Assembly (NCBI GenBank): GCA_020845695.1
Contig: JADLFG010000059.1
Span: 1-25,460 of the forward strand
DNA length: 25,460 bases
From: Thermoleophilia bacterium
GTDB lineage: Bacteria; Actinomycetota; Thermoleophilia; Gaiellales; Gaiellaceae
Reading direction: 5' to 3'
Below the pieces are notes generated by a model that worked only from the letters and a program-made list of their open reading frames with translations, was not told the origin of the DNA and did no database searches. A program made the position numbers and the translations under genes. Below, one piece after another: positions 1 through 7,672 of the stretch (position 1 is its first letter; each line of letters opens with the position of its first letter).

Positions 1-13
1 GCATGGTGATCCT

Positions 14-62
14 CCTGGGCAGGGATGTTGGGCGTCGACACCCCAGATCGTCCCTGCCCAGG
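14..62 (-). terminator. long inverted repeat after rplT, possible operon terminator
   Basis: Perfect 12-bp arms (CCTGGGCAGGGA at 14-25, TCCCTGCCCAGG at 51-62) enclose 25 nt that contain a second near-palindrome centred on GTCGAC. It lies 66 nt past the rplT stop codon, at the end of the infC-rpmI-rplT transcription unit. No T-tract follows on either strand, so it is not a textbook intrinsic terminator. It could instead be an RNA-stabilising hairpin or a protein-binding palindrome for a gene beyond the window edge. Confidence 0.45.
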
Positions 63-127
63 CGGACATCGCCTCGCCACAGAAGCGCTCGCCGCACCAA
101 CCTACTGAAAGATCCGGGCTAGCCGGC

Positions 128-487
128 TCAGCTCTCGAGCGCGGCCTTTGCGCGCGCCGCGACCTTCGCGAACGCGGCCGGATCCTGCACCGCGAGGTCG
201 GCGAGCACCTTGCGGTCGAGCTCGATGTTCGCCTTGCGGCAGCCCGCGACGAACTGGTTGTAGGAGAGCCCCTCCTGGCGCGCGGCCGCGTTGATGCGGA
301 TGATCCAGAGCCGGCGGAACGTGCGCTTCTTGTTGCGGCGGTCGCGGTAGGCGTAGACGTCGGACTTGAGGACCTGCTCCTTCGCCTTGCGATAGGAGAT
401 GTGCTTCTGTCCCCAGTAGCCCTTCGCCTGCTCGAGTACCTTGCGCCGCTTCTTGCGGGCATGCACGGATCGCTTGACGCGCGGCAT
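128..487 (-). CDS. rplT: 50S ribosomal protein L20
   Basis: Structural protein of the large ribosomal subunit; it binds 23S rRNA early in assembly, and in several bacteria also represses its own operon. The 119-residue length is the family norm. The very basic N-terminal arm ([20 protein letters not shown]), the [20 protein letters not shown] core and the GLSYNQF segment are diagnostic. The ATG start at 485-487 is preceded by a strong Shine-Dalgarno (GGAGG, about 8 nt upstream). It is the last gene of infC-rpmI-rplT, 24 nt after rpmI, the standard bacterial order. Nothing looks damaged. Confidence 0.98.
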   Translation of the reverse strand: MPRVKRSVHARKKRRKVLEQAKGYWGQKHISYRKAKEQVLKSDVYAYRDRRNKKRTFRRLWIIRINAAARQEGLSYNQFVAGCRKANIELDRKVLADLAVQDPAAFAKVAARAKAALES

Positions 488-511
488 CGTTCCTACCTCC
501 CGGCTTCTCGG

Positions 512-724
512 CTAGCGCTTGCGCGCCCGGGGGAGGACGAGCAGCCGGCGCACCTCACGCGCGTCGTCCTCGGCAACCGGGTGGTCGCGACCGAAGTCGC
601 GGCCGCGCTTGGCCGTCTTCTTCTCCAGGTTGTGGCTCTTCATCGCATGGCGCCGCAGCAGCCGGCCCGAACCAGTGACCTTGAAGCGCTTCTTCGCCCC
701 GGAGTGTGTTTTCTGCTTAGGCAT
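512..724 (-). CDS. rpmI: 50S ribosomal protein L35
   Basis: Small basic protein of the large ribosomal subunit. The N-terminus [20 protein letters not shown] and the following [19 protein letters not shown] are the family signature. At 70 residues it is slightly longer than the usual 64-66 because of a basic tail ([10 protein letters not shown]). Its ATG (722-724) overlaps the infC stop codon by 8 nt in another frame, and a GGAGG Shine-Dalgarno lies within the infC 3' end about 9 nt upstream, so translation is probably coupled to infC. Confidence 0.97.
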   Translation of the reverse strand: MPKQKTHSGAKKRFKVTGSGRLLRRHAMKSHNLEKKTAKRGRDFGRDHPVAEDDAREVRRLLVLPRARKR

Positions 725-1295
725 CCTGTTCCGCCTCCACCTTCCCGGCGCTTTTCGCCGGCGCCAGCACCATCGTCATGTTCCGCCCGTCGAGGAGCGG
801 CGGCGCCTCGATGTGGCCGAGCTCCTTGACGTCCTCCGCGAGCCGCATCAGGAGGTCGTGGCCCCGTTCCGGATGGGTTGTCTCGCGGCCCCGGAACATG
901 ATCGTAACCTTCACCTTCGCCTTCTGCCCGAGGAAGCGGACCACGTGGCCCTTCTTGGTCTCGTAGTCGTGGACGCCGATCTTCGGGCGCAGCTTGATCT
1001 CCTTGACGTGGATCTGGAGCTGGTGCTTGCGCGCGAGCTTCGCCTTCTGCTCCTGCTCGTACCGGTACTTGCCGTAGTCCATCACCCGGCAGACCGGCGG
1101 ATCGGCCCCCGCGGCCACCTCGACGAGGTCGAGGTTCTTCGAGAACGCGTACTCGAGCGCCTCGGTGGTCGGCTTGATCCCGATCTGCGTCCCGTCCTGG
1201 TCGACCAGGCGCACTCGAGGCACGCGGATCGCCTCGTTGATGCGCGACTGCGCGACGACGGGCCTGACGGGCTCGAACGCTCGCCTCGACCTCAA
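717..1295 (-). CDS. infC: translation initiation factor IF-3
   Basis: Binds the 30S subunit, prevents premature 50S joining and checks start-codon and initiator-tRNA selection. The N-domain signature [19 protein letters not shown], the linker with [11 protein letters not shown], and the C-domain with [17 protein letters not shown] and VTIMFRGRE are all present. Length is 192 residues, against about 170-200 in the family. The only start codon upstream of the conserved core in this frame is TTG at 1293-1295; none occurs between it and the leader hairpins. Rare infC start codons are well known as part of IF-3 self-regulation. The TTG overlaps the TGA of a five-codon ORF (see findings). Transcription probably passes through the structured leader at 1331-1421. 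Confidence 0.95.
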   Translation of the reverse strand: MRSRRAFEPVRPVVAQSRINEAIRVPRVRLVDQDGTQIGIKPTTEALEYAFSKNLDLVEVAAGADPPVCRVMDYGKYRYEQEQKAKLARKHQLQIHVKEIKLRPKIGVHDYETKKGHVVRFLGQKAKVKVTIMFRGRETTHPERGHDLLMRLAEDVKELGHIEAPPLLDGRNMTMVLAPAKSAGKVEAEQDA

Positions 1296-1330
1296 AGCAC
1301 CATCACCAAGTCTTGCGTTCCCCCTTCCTC

Positions 1331-1359
1331 AAACGACAAAAAGGCTGCGCGCAGCAGCC
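1331..1359 (-). terminator. intrinsic terminator / attenuator in the infC leader
   Basis: Read on the minus strand: GGCTGC, loop TGCGC, GCAGCC, immediately followed by TTTTTGTCGTTT, the classic intrinsic-terminator form. It lies about 36 nt upstream of the infC TTG start and about 85 nt after the thrS stop. It can end thrS transcripts and, with the upstream leader stem, could attenuate transcription into infC-rpmI-rplT. L20 autoregulation of this operon by leader attenuation is established in Bacillus subtilis; its use here is inferred. Confidence 0.75.
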
Positions 1360-1364
1360 ACCTC

Positions 1365-1421
1365 GTCCTCACGGCCTTCGGTTGAACCTCCGACGAGCCT
1401 CGGGCTCCGGAGGTGAGGAAC
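1365..1421 (-). ncRNA. structured leader RNA upstream of infC (candidate L20/IF-3-type leader)
   Basis: On the minus strand a hairpin forms from ACCTCCG (1414-1408) and CGGAGGT (1392-1386). Inside it GAGCC (1407-1403) pairs with GGCTC (1399-1395), with a two-base bulge on one side. An outer stem pairs GTTCCTCAC (1421-1413) with GTGAGGAC (1372-1365), with one bulged base and sharing two bases with the inner stem. The terminator hairpin follows directly. The layout of stacked stem plus terminator just before infC resembles ribosomal-protein leaders that sense L20, but no family consensus could be matched by eye. Confidence 0.5.
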
Positions 1422-1443
1422 TGGTCGCCCCTGCTTGCAGGCT

Positions 1444-3402
1444 TCACAGCCTAGCAGCTTGCGCGAGCTCGTCCAGGGCCTCCGCGCGCGGCCGCACGAC
1501 CACCTCGCGCTCACCGCGCAGCCGGAGCGCCAGCGTCTCGCCCTCCGCCTCCGTGTCGCCCACGACGAGCACGTAGGGGATCCGCTCGAGCTCGGCCGTG
1601 CGAATCCGCTTGCCGAGCGTCTCGCCGCTCGCGTCGACGTCGGCCCGGACTCCGCGCGTCGCGAGCTCGGCCGCGAGCCCGCCGGCGGTCTCCCCGTGGC
1701 GGTCTGCGACGGGGACGATTCTCGCCTGCACCGGGGCGAGCCAGACCGGCAGCTCGCCGCCCGTGTGCTCCAGGTAGACGCCGAGGAAGCGCTCGAACGA
1801 GCCGAGCAGCGCCCGATGGATGAGCGCGGGCGTGTGCTCCGCGTTGTCGCTCCCGGCGTAGGCGAGCCCGAAGCGCTTCGGCATCTGCAGGTCGAGCTGG
1901 ACCGTCCCGAGCTGCCAGCTCCGTCCGAGCGAGTCGGTCATGTGCAGGTCGATCTTCGGCCCGTAGAAGGAGCCCTCGCCGGCACTGACCGGGGCCTCGA
2001 GCCCGCGCGCCGCCAGTACGGCCTCGAGCGCCGCCTCGGCGAAGTCCCACTCTTCGTCCGTCCCGAGCTTGTTCGCCGGCCGCGTCGAGAGCTCGACCCT
2101 GAGCTCGAGCCCGAACAGGTCGTAGAGGAAGAACGCGTACTCGAGGCAGCCGTCGAGCTCGTCGTGGATCTGCTCGCGCGTGCAGAAGATATGCGCGTCG
2201 TCCTGGACGAAGTGGCGTACCCGCAGCAGGCCGTGGAGGACGCCGGAGAGTTCGTTGCGGTGCAGGTTCCCGGCCTCGGCGAGCCGCAGCGGCAGGTCGC
2301 GGTAGCTCCGCGGCGCCTGCGCGTAGAGGAGGCAGTGGCCGGGGCAGTTCATCGGCTTGAGTCCGAAGTCGCGCTGCTCGATCTCGAGCGCGAACATGTC
2401 CTCGCGGAACTTCTCCCAGTGGCCCGACGTCTTCCAGAGCTCCGCGTCGTAGAGCTGCGGGGTGCGGATCTCCCGGTAGCCCCGGCGCGCGTTCTCACGC
2501 CGGCGCAGATCCTCGAGCACGTTCCAGACCGCCATCCCCTTCGGGTGCCAGAACGGCATCCCGGGCGCGAGCTCGGAGAACTCGAACAGGCCGAGCTGAC
2601 GACCGAGGCGGCGGTGGTCGCGGCGCTTCGCTTCCTCGAGCCGGCGCAGGTGCTCGTTGAGGTCCTGCCGGTCGTAGAACGCGGTCCCGTAGACGCGCGT
2701 GAGCTGGGTGTTGCGCTCGTCGCCGCGCCAGTAGGCTCCGGCCAGCGAGAGCAGCTTGACCGCCCGGATCGGCGCGGCCGTCTGCAGGTGCGGGCCGCGG
2801 CAGAGATCGGTGAAGTCGCCCTGGCGGTAGAGGGAGAGCTCCCCCTCGGCCGTGTCGACGAGCTCGACCTTGTAGCGCTCGCCCTCCGCTTCGAAGCGCC
2901 GGCGGGCCTCGTCGCGGCCGATCTCCTCCCGCTCGAACGTCCGCCCCTCCGCGATCTCGCGGCGGACCTCGTCCTCGAGCCGCCCGAGCGCCTCCTCCCC
3001 GACCGGCTGGGGAAACTCGAAATCGTAGTAGAACCCGTGCTCGATCGGGGGCCCGATCGCCACTTTCGTCCCGGGGTAGAGACGCCGCGCCGCTTCCGCG
3101 AGCAGGTGGGCGGCGGAGTGGCGCAGCACGTACAGGGCGTCGGGATCTTCCCGGTCGCGGGTGGTCAGGATCTGGATCCGGGCGCCGTCCGCAAGCGGCA
3201 GGCGCAGGTCGCGCGGCTCCCCGTCGACCCGAACGAGCACCGCCTGCTCGGCGAGCCGCGGCCCGATCGCGCGGGCGGCGTCGAGCCCGGTCGCCCCGTC
3301 GGGCAGCTCGAGCGCGGTCTCGTCGGGGAGCACGACCTTCACGATCCGCAGAGGATACTCGGCCGCCGGCTCCGCACCCGCCGGTCGCTCCCGCGCCTGC
3401 AT
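1444..3402 (-). CDS. thrS: threonyl-tRNA synthetase
   Basis: Class II synthetase that charges tRNA-Thr and hydrolyses mis-charged Ser-tRNA-Thr. The 652 residues hold the full bacterial architecture. A TGS domain (about 18-82) is followed by the editing domain with HxxxH at 95-99 (HSAAH) and CRGPH at 201-205. The catalytic core has MNCPGH (Cys353) and QDDAHIF (His404), and HRALLGSFERF begins at His529; these three supply the zinc ligands equivalent to E. coli Cys334, His385 and His511. A C-terminal anticodon-binding domain starts around 545. The ATG at 3400-3402 has only a weak Shine-Dalgarno (AGGGA, 10 nt away). It is the first gene of the minus-strand block, 148 nt before infC. No T-box was recognised upstream. 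Confidence 0.98.
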   Translation of the reverse strand: MQARERPAGAEPAAEYPLRIVKVVLPDETALELPDGATGLDAARAIGPRLAEQAVLVRVDGEPRDLRLPLADGARIQILTTRDREDPDALYVLRHSAAHLLAEAARRLYPGTKVAIGPPIEHGFYYDFEFPQPVGEEALGRLEDEVRREIAEGRTFEREEIGRDEARRRFEAEGERYKVELVDTAEGELSLYRQGDFTDLCRGPHLQTAAPIRAVKLLSLAGAYWRGDERNTQLTRVYGTAFYDRQDLNEHLRRLEEAKRRDHRRLGRQLGLFEFSELAPGMPFWHPKGMAVWNVLEDLRRRENARRGYREIRTPQLYDAELWKTSGHWEKFREDMFALEIEQRDFGLKPMNCPGHCLLYAQAPRSYRDLPLRLAEAGNLHRNELSGVLHGLLRVRHFVQDDAHIFCTREQIHDELDGCLEYAFFLYDLFGLELRVELSTRPANKLGTDEEWDFAEAALEAVLAARGLEAPVSAGEGSFYGPKIDLHMTDSLGRSWQLGTVQLDLQMPKRFGLAYAGSDNAEHTPALIHRALLGSFERFLGVYLEHTGGELPVWLAPVQARIVPVADRHGETAGGLAAELATRGVRADVDASGETLGKRIRTAELERIPYVLVVGDTEAEGETLALRLRGEREVVVRPRAEALDELAQAARL

Positions 3403-3422
3403 CGGTCTCGAATCCCTGCTGG

Positions 3423-3437
3423 ATTGTGCGGCACAAT
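3423..3437. promoter_or_regulatory. perfect 7+1+7 palindrome between thrS and the CYTH-CHAD gene
   Basis: ATTGTGC-G-GCACAAT is a perfect inverted repeat in the 105-bp divergent region, 20 bp upstream of the thrS start. Its right arm on the thrS strand (CACAAT) also looks like a -10 element. It is a reasonable operator candidate for thrS, but no regulator can be named from sequence alone. Confidence 0.45.
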
Positions 3438-3473
3438 TGGGAAGGCAACTGCGAGCGGGCTATTTCGCGGTGA

Positions 3474-3507
3474 TTGGCCCGGGCTCGGGCGCCGATACAC
3501 TGGCCAA
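3474..3507 (+). promoter_or_regulatory. promoter of the CYTH-CHAD gene, predicted leaderless
   Basis: TTGGCC (3474-3479), 16-nt spacer, TACACT (3496-3501), then six bases and the GTG start at 3508. The usual 7-nt step from -10 to the transcription start puts +1 on the G of the start codon, so no 5' leader or Shine-Dalgarno is expected. Leaderless mRNAs are common in actinobacteria. Confidence 0.6.
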
Positions 3508-4953
3508 GTGGGCTCGATCACGCAGACGGTCGAACGCGAGCTGAAGCTCTCCGCGGCCCGGGACTTCCGCCTGCCCGACCTGCCCGGCGAGCCGCTCGCC
3601 CCGCGCGTCTTCACGTCGACGTACGTCGACACGGGCGACCTGCGGCTCGCGGGTAGCGGGGTCACGCTTCGCCGTCGTGTGGAGGGCGGAACGGGCGTGT
3701 GGCAGCTCAAGCTCCCGCACGGTGGCGACCGGCTCGAGCTCGAGCAGGCGGGCGGCTCCGCCTCACCTCCGCCCGGGCTGCTCGACCTCGTCACCGCCTA
3801 CCACCGCGGGCGCCGGCTCGAGGCGGTCGCACGGCTGCGCACCCGGCGAACCGGGATCCGCGTGCACGAGCTGACGGGACCGGTCGCGGACGTGACCGTG
3901 GACGCGGTCGCGGTCCTCGACGGGCGGCGCACCGCCCGCGCGTTCCAGGAGCTCGAGGTCGAGCTGCTCGACGGCGATCGAGCGGTGCTCGACCGGCTCG
4001 AGGCGGTGCTGCGCGGCGCGGGCGCCGGGCCGGGCGATACGCGACCGAAGCTGTTCCAGGCGCTCGAGCTCGAGCCGGCGACGGTCGAGCCGGCCCCGCC
4101 CAGGAGCGCGCCCGCGAGCGAGCGGCTGCGCTGGCTGCTCGGCGTGCAGTACCGGGCGGTTCTGCGGCACGACCCCGGGACGCGGCTCGGCACCGACCCG
4201 GAGGAGCTCCACCAGCTCCGGGTCGCGACGAGGCGCACGCGCGCGTTCCTGCGAGCCGGGTTGCCGCTGCTCGACGCGGACTGGGCGGAGGCGCTGCGCG
4301 CGGAGCTCGGCTGGCTCGGTGCAGTGCTCGGGCCGGTGCGCGACCTCGACGTGCTCGGAGAGCGCTTGCGGGCGGACGCGGACGGCCTGCCGGGCGACGA
4401 GCAGCGCGCGCTGCGGCGGTACCTCGCCCTGCTCGCAGCCGAGCGTCAAGAGCACCGGGGACGGCTGCTCGAGGCGATGCGAAGCGACCGCTACCTGGAG
4501 CTGCTCGCCCGGCTTGAGCTGGCCGCGGCCGAGCCGCACCTGTCCGGCATGGAGGTCCCGCTCGCCGAGCTGGCCGAGCGGGAGCTGCGGCGGCTGCGGA
4601 GGGCCGTGCGTGCGCTGCCCGCCGATCCGCCCGACGAGGCGCTGCACGCGATCCGGATCAGGGGCAAGCGGGCCCGCTACGCGGCCGAGCTGGCGGAGCC
4701 CGCGGCCGGCCGGCGCGCGACGCGCTTTATCGCGGCTGCCAAGGCGTTCCAGGACGTGCTCGGCGAGCACCAGGACTCCGTCGTCGCGGGCGAGCGGCTT
4801 CGCGAGGGCGTGCGGCGGGTCGGCGGAAAGGCGTTCGCGTTCGTCGCGGGCCGGCTGGTCGAGCGGGAGGAGGCGCGCCACAGCGCCGCCCGGGCCGCGT
4901 TCCCGGAGGCGTGGCAGCGGCTCGAGCGCAGCGGCCGCGACGCATGGCGGTAG
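3508..4953 (+). CDS. CYTH-CHAD domain protein (polyphosphate-associated)
   Basis: The 481-residue product has two domains. The N-terminal CYTH (triphosphate tunnel) domain opens with the ExExK motif in VERELKL (about residues 8-14) and continues with arginine/lysine/glutamate strands such as TLRRRVEG and WQLKL; such domains bind or cleave triphosphate and polyphosphate. The C-terminal CHAD domain (from about residue 205) has its paired basic helices LHQLRVATRRTRAF and LHAIRIRGKRARYAAE; CHAD domains are known polyphosphate binders. The frame stays open far upstream opposite thrS, but the protein family begins here and a promoter fits exactly before this GTG. It overlaps the Nudix gene by 10 nt and lies near ppk, so a polyphosphate role is well supported. 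Whether it hydrolyses or only binds polyphosphate is not visible. Confidence 0.92.
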   Translation: MGSITQTVERELKLSAARDFRLPDLPGEPLAPRVFTSTYVDTGDLRLAGSGVTLRRRVEGGTGVWQLKLPHGGDRLELEQAGGSASPPPGLLDLVTAYHRGRRLEAVARLRTRRTGIRVHELTGPVADVTVDAVAVLDGRRTARAFQELEVELLDGDRAVLDRLEAVLRGAGAGPGDTRPKLFQALELEPATVEPAPPRSAPASERLRWLLGVQYRAVLRHDPGTRLGTDPEELHQLRVATRRTRAFLRAGLPLLDADWAEALRAELGWLGAVLGPVRDLDVLGERLRADADGLPGDEQRALRRYLALLAAERQEHRGRLLEAMRSDRYLELLARLELAAAEPHLSGMEVPLAELAERELRRLRRAVRALPADPPDEALHAIRIRGKRARYAAELAEPAAGRRATRFIAAAKAFQDVLGEHQDSVVAGERLREGVRRVGGKAFAFVAGRLVEREEARHSAARAAFPEAWQRLERSGRDAWR

Positions 4954-5369
4954 GGCGGGTCGTCCGCGCCGCCGGCGGGGTCGTGACTCGCACGGTGGGC
5001 GGGACGGTCGAGGTGCTGCTCGTCCACCGTCCCGCCTACGACGACTGGACGTTCCCGAAGGGCAAGGCCGAGGCGGACGAGACCGACGAGGCGTGCGCTC
5101 TGCGCGAGGTCGAGGAGGAGACCGGGCTTCGCTGCGAGCTCGGCCGCGAGCTCGCCCAGGTCGGCTACCGCGACGCGCGAGGACGACCGAAGACCGTGCG
5201 CTACTTTGCGATGCGTCCGCTCGGCGGGCGCTTTGTGCCGCGCGCGGAGGTGGACGACGCCCGCTGGCTCCCGCTGGCCGGCGCGATCGCGACCCTCACG
5301 TACGAGCGCGACCGGGAGCTCGTGCGGGCGCTCGCGGCCCGCGAGGCGGGGTCTGACCCCGGGGTCTGA
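4944..5369 (+). CDS. Nudix hydrolase, MutT1-like (Nudix domain only)
   Basis: Hydrolyses a nucleoside diphosphate linked to another moiety; likely substrates are 8-oxo-dGTP, diadenosine polyphosphates or related nucleotides. The Nudix box is complete: G(K)AEADETDEACALREVEEETGL matches Gx5Ex7REUxEExGU. The YDDWTFPKGK segment just before it closely resembles the N-terminal half of mycobacterial MutT1, but the C-terminal histidine-phosphatase domain of MutT1 is absent (141 residues here). The ATG at 4944 overlaps the end of the CYTH-CHAD gene by 10 nt, and the conserved fold begins within ten residues (VVRAAGGVV). The last residues (GSDPGV) and the stop codon come from a tandem palindromic repeat. 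In Mycobacterium tuberculosis mutT1 also adjoins ppk1, so this neighbourhood appears conserved. Confidence 0.92.
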   Translation: MAVGRVVRAAGGVVTRTVGGTVEVLLVHRPAYDDWTFPKGKAEADETDEACALREVEEETGLRCELGRELAQVGYRDARGRPKTVRYFAMRPLGGRFVPRAEVDDARWLPLAGAIATLTYERDRELVRALAAREAGSDPGV

Positions 5370-5386
5370 CCCCGGGGTCTGACCCC
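5348..5386. repeat. three tandem 13-bp palindromic repeats
   Basis: Three perfect copies of GGGGTCTGACCCC (5348-5360, 5361-5373, 5374-5386) follow with no spacer. Each is itself an inverted repeat (GGGGTC/GACCCC around one T). The first copy and most of the second are translated as the C-terminus and stop codon of the Nudix gene. The array sits between two convergent genes, where it could form strong hairpins and act as a bidirectional transcript end. Confidence 0.9.
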
Positions 5387-5434
5387 TATCCGGCCGGCCG
5401 GCGGCGCGATGCGAGGTCTGCGGAAGCTGATCGG

Positions 5435-7543
5435 CTACTTCGGGCGCCTGACGGCGTCGAGCCGGCGCGCCCGCTGGCGCGCCCGCTTCATCAGCACCGC
5501 GTGCGTCCCGCGCGGCTTCTCGCCCTTGCCGGGCCGCAGCCTGACCCAGCGGCCGCCGGCGTCGAGCACCCAGGCCTGGGTGTTGTCCGCGAGTAGCGTC
5601 TCGAGGGCCGCGTTCAGCTCGTGCTGGACCTTCGGGCTCTCGACCGGCACGACCACCTCGATCCGGTGGTCGAGGTTGCGCGGCATCAGGTCGGCGCTGC
5701 CCATGTACAGGCTCGTGCGGCGTCCGGCCTCGAACGCGAAGACGCGGCTGTGCTCGAGGAACCGCCCGAGCACGCTTCGCACGCGGACCGTCTCGGACAT
5801 CCCGTGCACCCCGGGGCGGAGCGAGCAGATGCCCCGGGCGATCACGTCGACTCCGGCCCCCGCCTGCGAGGCGGCGTACAGCTCCTCGATGATCGCCTCG
5901 TCGGTCAGGGAGTTCGTCTTCAGGACGATGCGCGCGGGCTTGCCCGCAGCCGCGGCCGCCGCCACCCCACGGATCTCGTCGATCAGACGGGCGCGCAGGT
6001 TGAACGGCGCCACGAGCAGCTTGCGAAACCGCTGCGGCCGCCCGAACCCGGTCAGGTAGTTGAACAGGTCGGCGACGTCCGCCGAGATCTCCTCGTCGGC
6101 CGTGAACAGCCCGAAGTCCTCGTACAGCCGCGCGGTGCGCGCGTGGTAGTTGCCGGTGCCGATGTGGACGTACCGCCTGAGCCCGTCGCCCTCGCGGCGC
6201 ACGAGCAGCGTCGTCTTCGCGTGGATCTTGAGGTTGTGGAAGCCGTAGACGACGTGGACGCCCGCCTGCTCGAGCGCCCTCGACCACTCGATGTTGCGCC
6301 GCTCGTCGAAGCGAGCCTTCAGCTCGACCAGGCAGACGCTCTGCTTGCCCGCCTCGGCCGCCTCGATCAGCGCCGGCACGACCGGAGAGTCCTCGCTCGT
6401 TCGGTAGACCGTCGAGCGCATCGCGATCACGTCCGGGTCCTGGACGCCGCCGCGCACGAACGCCTCGACGGTCGTGCGAAACGAGTTGTAGGGCAGGTGC
6501 ACGAGGATGTCGCCCCTGCGGATCTCGGCGAAGAAGTCCGTCGGGCTGGCCGCGGTGGCGAGCCGCGCCGGCGTGGTGGGCGCCCACGGCTGGTCGCGCA
6601 GCTCCGGCAGCTCGAGCGACGCGATCTGCAGCAGGTCGGCCATGTCGAGCTTGCCCAGGATCGGGTAGACCTGGTCGGAGGTGACGTCGAGCCCCTGGAC
6701 GAGCCGGTCGAGCATCGCCGCCGACATCCGCTGCGAGACCTCGAGGCGGATCACATCGCCGAAGCGCCTGCGGCGAACCTCGAGCTCGACCGCCTCGAGC
6801 AGGTCGTCCGCCTCGTCGGAGACCTCGAAGTCCGCGTCGCGCGTGACCCGGAAGAGGGCGCACTCCACCACTTCCATGCCCGGGAACAGCCAGGGCAGGA
6901 AGTGCTCGATCAGCGACTCGAGCGGCACGTACAGCCCGCGCCCGCCGACGGTCACGAACCGCGGCAGCCCCTCGGGCACCTTCACGCGGGCGAGTCGCTC
7001 CTCGCCGGTCTCGGGGTCGCGGACGAAGAGGGCGATCGAGAGCGAGAGCCCGGAGATGTACGGGAACGGCTGGCCGGGCCCGACCGCGAGCGGCGTCAGC
7101 ACGGGGTAGATCTCGCGATCGAACAGCTCCGCGAGCTCGGCGAGCTCCTCTCCCGTCGCAGCCTCGACGGTGCCCATGAGGATTCCGGACGCGGCGAGCG
7201 CGGGCTTCAGCTCGTCCTCCCACAGCCGCGACTGGCGGGCCGTCAGCTCGAGCACGCGCGCCCGGATCGCGGCCAGCGCCTCCTTCGGGGTGCGCCCGTC
7301 CGGCGAGCGCGTGGCGAGGCCGGAGGCCGACTGCCTGGTCAGCCCGGCGGCGCGGACCATGAAGAACTCGTCGAGGTTCGACGAGAAGATGGAGCAGAAC
7401 TTGACCCGCTCGAGCAGCGGCACGTCCGGGTCGGCGACGAGGTCGAGCACGCGCGAGTTGAACTCGAGCCAGGAGAGCTCGCGGTTGAGGAGGCGCTCCC
7501 GCGGAACCGTGCGAGTCTCGACCCGGGCCATCGCCTTGATCAT
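5435..7543 (-). CDS. ppk: polyphosphate kinase 1
   Basis: Reversibly transfers the gamma phosphate of ATP to long-chain polyphosphate. The opening RLLNRELSWLEFNSRVL and the SSNLDEFFMVR segment are PPK1 hallmarks. The catalytic histidine lies in VHIGTGNYH (residue 460 from this start) and the second active-site histidine in LEHSRVFAF (residue 598), matching E. coli His435/His592. About 702 residues is normal. The open frame continues further upstream, but those residues are unlike PPK. ATG 7541-7543 (MIKAMARV) is chosen; MARV at 7529-7531 is an equally plausible start, because TATCAT overlaps the first ATG and would place +1 four bases before the second. It converges with the CYTH-CHAD/Nudix pair and follows the ArsR gene on the same strand. 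Confidence 0.97.
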   Translation of the reverse strand: MIKAMARVETRTVPRERLLNRELSWLEFNSRVLDLVADPDVPLLERVKFCSIFSSNLDEFFMVRAAGLTRQSASGLATRSPDGRTPKEALAAIRARVLELTARQSRLWEDELKPALAASGILMGTVEAATGEELAELAELFDREIYPVLTPLAVGPGQPFPYISGLSLSIALFVRDPETGEERLARVKVPEGLPRFVTVGGRGLYVPLESLIEHFLPWLFPGMEVVECALFRVTRDADFEVSDEADDLLEAVELEVRRRRFGDVIRLEVSQRMSAAMLDRLVQGLDVTSDQVYPILGKLDMADLLQIASLELPELRDQPWAPTTPARLATAASPTDFFAEIRRGDILVHLPYNSFRTTVEAFVRGGVQDPDVIAMRSTVYRTSEDSPVVPALIEAAEAGKQSVCLVELKARFDERRNIEWSRALEQAGVHVVYGFHNLKIHAKTTLLVRREGDGLRRYVHIGTGNYHARTARLYEDFGLFTADEEISADVADLFNYLTGFGRPQRFRKLLVAPFNLRARLIDEIRGVAAAAAAGKPARIVLKTNSLTDEAIIEELYAASQAGAGVDVIARGICSLRPGVHGMSETVRVRSVLGRFLEHSRVFAFEAGRRTSLYMGSADLMPRNLDHRIEVVVPVESPKVQHELNAALETLLADNTQAWVLDAGGRWVRLRPGKGEKPRGTHAVLMKRARQRARRLDAVRRPK

Positions 7544-7672
7544 GATACGAATCTGGCGGCCGCCCGGACCCGCTCGAGGTGGGTGCCGTGGCGCTCCGCG
7601 GGCGCGGACGATCTCGCCGCGCACCCGTCGCACCTCGGCGAGCCGTCGCCCGGGCGGCGCACGGGCCGGGCC

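Noticed and set aside
1435..3507. Plus-strand open frame of about 690 codons opposite thrS, continuous with the CYTH-CHAD gene
   Set aside because: It mirrors thrS codon bias (Arg/Glu/Leu/Val-rich antisense), has no recognisable domain, and a promoter plus start fits exactly at 3508.
3403..3507. T-box riboswitch upstream of thrS
   Set aside because: The gap is only 105 bp with no T-box consensus, specifier stem or terminator before thrS.
5348..5386. CRISPR array
   Set aside because: Three 13-bp palindromes touch each other without spacers and no cas genes are present.
5435..7633. Longer N-terminus of PPK1 starting at 7633
   Set aside because: The extra residues are Arg/Gly-rich and unlike PPK1, and the conserved start RLLNRELSWLEFN follows closely after the ATGs at 7543 and 7531.
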